A DNA stretch of 64,000 bases from AP-16 sp036395835. Its GTDB lineage: Bacteria > Pseudomonadota > Alphaproteobacteria > Rhizobiales > Xanthobacteraceae. Shown here in pieces: positions 61,783-64,000 of the stretch. The stretch covers positions 1-64,000 of the forward strand of contig DASWCW010000113.1 in NCBI GenBank assembly GCA_036395835.1. Reading direction: 5' to 3'. A program made the translations under genes and the position numbers. Each line of letters begins with the position of its first letter. The stretch's first letter is position 1. Below the pieces are notes generated by a model. That model was not told where the DNA came from. It did not search any database and saw only the letters and a program-made list of their open reading frames with translations.

Positions 61783-62348
61783 AGTCTCCTCCTGTTTTGC
61801 TCAATGCTGCGAAGGCCTTGCCTCCGAGCCACGTTTCGGCATTGTCTCTTGGAATTCCGGGTCGCACCTGAGCGCACCCATAGGCACGCCCGAAGCAACC
61901 AGCCCCAGGTCTTTCGCCCTTATGGCCACCACGGCATGCCAATGCGGCAATCTTGCGACGATGCGGTTCGAGCATGAGGCCCGCGCGGCGGCATGAGGAA
62001 CTAGGGGGGCAAACGTCTTGGTCAACGATTCCTCCATTGGTGGAGATCAAGATAAGGCGTTCAGCTTGGCGGAATGTCGATTCGTTGGTAAATTCCACCA
62101 TGTCACCAAGACAATGCGGCGGCGCGGGCGGCGTGTGCGCGGCGGGAACTGTTGCCGAATTGTGGCCGCCGGGACCTCTGCCGCCATCTATTTAGAAAAA
62201 TCGGTGCCGCCGCCCTTCAGACGGTCGCATTTGCGCCCGAGTGCCGCGCGATTTCCAAACCGGTCTGCGGCAGCGTGAGAAACGAAGGGGTGGGGCGAAT
62301 GTTTCGGGCCAGGCGATTGGACGCGGATCGCGCAGGCATCGGCGTGAG
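61783..62348. other. 566-base region between the ATPase operon and murC, no confident gene
   Basis: The segment must hold the promoter of the minus-strand ATPase operon and the leader of murC. A minus-strand frame at 61801-62037 (78 codons, stop 18 bases before the ATPase start) is open, but it has only a weak ribosome site and no recognisable domain, so I do not call it. The last 100 bases before murC are GC-rich like the dcw cluster and end in GTGAGGCGCAC before the ATG. Confidence 0.5.
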
Positions 62349-62385
62349 GCGCACATGAAATTGCCGCGCGACATCGGGCCCGTGC
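62349..62385 (+). repeat. Right copy of the murC start region (direct repeat)
   Basis: The 37 bases match the left copy at 60072-60108 except for ATG in place of GTG. This copy is joined to the complete murC gene and carries its start codon at 62355. Confidence 0.9.
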
Positions 62386-63767
62386 ATTTCGTCGGCATCG
62401 GCGGCATCGGCATGAGCGGCATCGCCGAAGTGCTGTCGAACCTCGGCTATTCCGTGCGCGGCTCCGACGTCGCCGAGAGCGCCAATGTGGCGCGGCTGCG
62501 CAAGATGGGCATCGCGATCGCGATCGGCCACGACGCCACGAACGTCGAGGGCGCCGCCGTCGTGGTGGTCTCCTCGGCGATCAAGCGCGACAACCCGGAG
62601 CTTGCGGCGGCGCGCGAGGCGCGGCTTCCGGTCGTGCGCCGCGCCGAGATGCTGGCCGAGCTGATGCGGCTCAAGACCTGCATCGCGATCGCCGGCACCC
62701 ACGGCAAGACCACGACCACGTCGCTCGTTGCCTCCCTGCTCGACGCCGCGCATTTCGACCCCACCGTGATCAACGGCGGCATCATCAATGCCTACGGCAC
62801 CAACGCCCGCATCGGCGCCGGCGACTGGATGGTGGTGGAGGCCGACGAATCCGACGGCACCTTCCTGAAACTGCCGGCCGACATCGCCATCGTCACCAAC
62901 GTCGACCCCGAGCATCTCGATCATTTCCAGACCTTCGATGCGGTGCAGACCGCGTTCCAGGCGTTCGTGGAAAACGTGCCGTTCTACGGTTTCGCCGTGA
63001 TGTGCGGCGATCATCCCGTGGTGCAGATGCTGGTCGGCCGCATCGAGGACCGCCGCGTCATCACCTACGGCGAGAATCCGCAAGCCGACGTGCGGCTCGT
63101 CGATCTCGAGCACGCGCACGGACGCTCGCGCTTCACCGTCGCGTTCCGCGACCGCGCCGGGCAGACCGTGCACGCGATCGCCGATCTCGGCCTGCCCATG
63201 CCGGGGCGGCACAACGCGCTCAACGCCACGGCGGCGATCGCGGTGGCGCGCGAGCTCGGCATCGACGATTCGGTGATCCGCCGGGCGCTCGCCGGGTTCG
63301 GCGGCGTCAAGCGCCGCTTCACCCGTACCGGCGAGTGGAACGGCGTCACCATCGTCGACGATTACGCCCATCATCCGGTGGAGATCGCGGCGGCCCTGCG
63401 GGCCGCGCGCGAATCGACCCACGGCCGCGTCGTCGCCGTGATGCAGCCGCATCGCTACACGCGGCTCGCGACGCTGTTCGAGCCGTTCTGCACCTGCTTC
63501 AACGACGCCGATGCGGTGATCATCGCGCCGGTCTATCCGGCCGGCGAGGCGCCGATTCCGGGCGTCGATCGCGATGCGCTGGTCGAGGGCGTGCGCGCGC
63601 GCGGCCACCGCCACGTGCTCGCGCTCGAGGAACCCCAGCAGCTCGCCGCGATGGTCAAGGAGCTGGCCGAGCCCGGCGATTGCGTGGTCTTTCTCGGCGC
63701 CGGCAGCATCACGCAATGGGCCTATGCGCTGCCGGGCGAGCTGGCCGCGCTGGGGGCGGGAGCCTGA
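62355..63767 (+). CDS. murC: UDP-N-acetylmuramate--L-alanine ligase MurC
   Basis: This 470-residue Mur ligase adds L-Ala to UDP-MurNAc, the first amino acid of the stem peptide. Conserved parts are [16 protein letters not shown] (uracil site), the P-loop [24 protein letters not shown] and [41 protein letters not shown] and [15 protein letters not shown] follow. The N-terminus [17 protein letters not shown] is the family standard, so the gene is whole. The start has TGAGG six bases upstream. It is separated from murG by higBA and the ATPase islet, so expression may rely on a new promoter. Confidence 0.96.
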   Translation: MKLPRDIGPVHFVGIGGIGMSGIAEVLSNLGYSVRGSDVAESANVARLRKMGIAIAIGHDATNVEGAAVVVVSSAIKRDNPELAAAREARLPVVRRAEMLAELMRLKTCIAIAGTHGKTTTTSLVASLLDAAHFDPTVINGGIINAYGTNARIGAGDWMVVEADESDGTFLKLPADIAIVTNVDPEHLDHFQTFDAVQTAFQAFVENVPFYGFAVMCGDHPVVQMLVGRIEDRRVITYGENPQADVRLVDLEHAHGRSRFTVAFRDRAGQTVHAIADLGLPMPGRHNALNATAAIAVARELGIDDSVIRRALAGFGGVKRRFTRTGEWNGVTIVDDYAHHPVEIAAALRAARESTHGRVVAVMQPHRYTRLATLFEPFCTCFNDADAVIIAPVYPAGEAPIPGVDRDALVEGVRARGHRHVLALEEPQQLAAMVKELAEPGDCVVFLGAGSITQWAYALPGELAALGAGA

Positions 63768-63772
63768 TTGGA

Positions 63773-63801
63773 AGGGCGGCCCAAGCCGGACCGGGCCGCC
63801 C
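63773..63801. other. Inverted repeat GGGCGGCCC / GGGCCGCCC
   Basis: A nine-base-pair stem with an 11-base loop directly follows the murC stop. There is no U-run, so it is a weak terminator candidate at best, or a structural element in a downstream reading frame. The frame beginning with TTG at 63768 stays open to the window end (78 codons), with an ATG at 63819, but it shows no recognisable domain and I do not call it as a gene. Confidence 0.35.
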
Positions 63802-64000
63802 CCGAGATCGGCTGGAAGATGGTGATCGAACAGCCGGCCTCCCCCACCCGGGAAACCGGGGGCTCCGGGGGCCCAGGTGGTGGAACATCCAAAGCAAGAA
63901 GCGTTCCTAAATTGGCTCGGTTCGTCCGTACAGCACATGGTCGCAAGCGGTTTTCGTTAAAAGAGAGTGGAATCTCTGCCCATGATACAGGTCCGCGTGA

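Larger units (their letters stand above)
60072..62385. mobile_element. 2.3-kb islet inserted at the murC start, bounded by 37-bp direct repeats
   Basis: The islet contains two ATPase genes on the minus strand, is visibly richer in A/T than its surroundings, and is bounded by duplicate murC start sequences. The right copy joins the rest of murC, so integration in the first codons would have kept the gene whole. This is how many integrative elements behave when they use the end of an essential gene as attachment site. No integrase, transposase or transfer gene is seen, so the mechanism is unproven. An alternative is a segmental duplication caused by illegitimate recombination. Confidence 0.6.

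Noticed and set aside
61454..62101. Long minus-strand frame starting MVEFTNEST and overlapping the first ATPase gene
   Set aside because: It overlaps the well-supported ATPase frame for more than 300 bases and loses any protein-like character after about 25 residues.

Overview
The window looks like a chromosomal segment of a GC-rich alphaproteobacterium of the Hyphomicrobiales (Bradyrhizobium / Rhodopseudomonas / Xanthobacteraceae-like). This rests on the gene content: a formate dehydrogenase cluster with DUF3305/DUF3306 partners, an ArsR-methyltransferase regulator beside metF and metH, a dcw cluster with meso-DAP-type murE, HicAB and HigBA modules, and interspersed GC-rich palindromic repeats. 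It also rests on the protein style. The species cannot be fixed from the sequence alone.

Layout. (1) 1-4.0 kb: D-2-hydroxyacid dehydrogenase, a TusA-like protein, a secreted WD40-cytochrome c fusion, and a divergent membrane protein / HxlR regulator pair. (2) 4.0-19.4 kb: a formate respiration and molybdenum-cofactor block. It holds a polyferredoxin, a ligase-like protein, DUF6505-, DUF6352-, DUF3305- and DUF3306-type genes, a TorD-like chaperone, a small Tat peptide, the alpha (Cys-type), beta and gamma subunits of a periplasmic formate dehydrogenase, then mobB, moeA, mobA and fdhD. Together these make the enzyme, its bis-MGD cofactor and its maturation factors. (3) 19.6-28.4 kb: ettA, a lytic transglycosylase, hicAB, an orphan antitoxin-like gene, thiC with a TPP riboswitch, an L,D-transpeptidase and trmO. 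(4) 28.4-34.8 kb: a methionine operon (SahR-like regulator, metF, metH) interrupted by a DUF559 nuclease-like cassette. (5) 34.8-46.3 kb: a LysR regulator, a 29-residue membrane peptide, an amidase, an extensin-like protein, small unknown genes, a response regulator, a candidate small RNA, an oxoprolinase/hydantoinase fusion with a divergent MFS transporter, and an EamA transporter. (6) 46.4-47.6 kb: rnpB and a peptidoglycan amidase. (7) 47.7-64 kb: the division and cell wall cluster mraZ-rsmH-ftsL-ftsI-murE-murF-mraY-murD-ftsW-murG-[insertion]-murC.

The most unusual region is 59.4-62.4 kb. The normally tight murG-murC junction holds a HigBA toxin-antitoxin pair. It is followed by an islet, visibly richer in A/T than its surroundings, that carries two ParA-like ATPase genes. 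The islet is bounded by two direct copies (36 of 37 bases identical) of the murC start region, as if an element had integrated in the first codons of murC and rebuilt the gene.

Two further themes recur. Palindromic repeats sit between genes of operons, and one copy lies in frame inside the oxoprolinase gene. Several regulatory sites can be read directly: a TPP riboswitch, a 10-bp-periodic MraZ-type box, a perfect 16-bp palindrome before the methionine operon, and an orphan terminator that suggests a small RNA.
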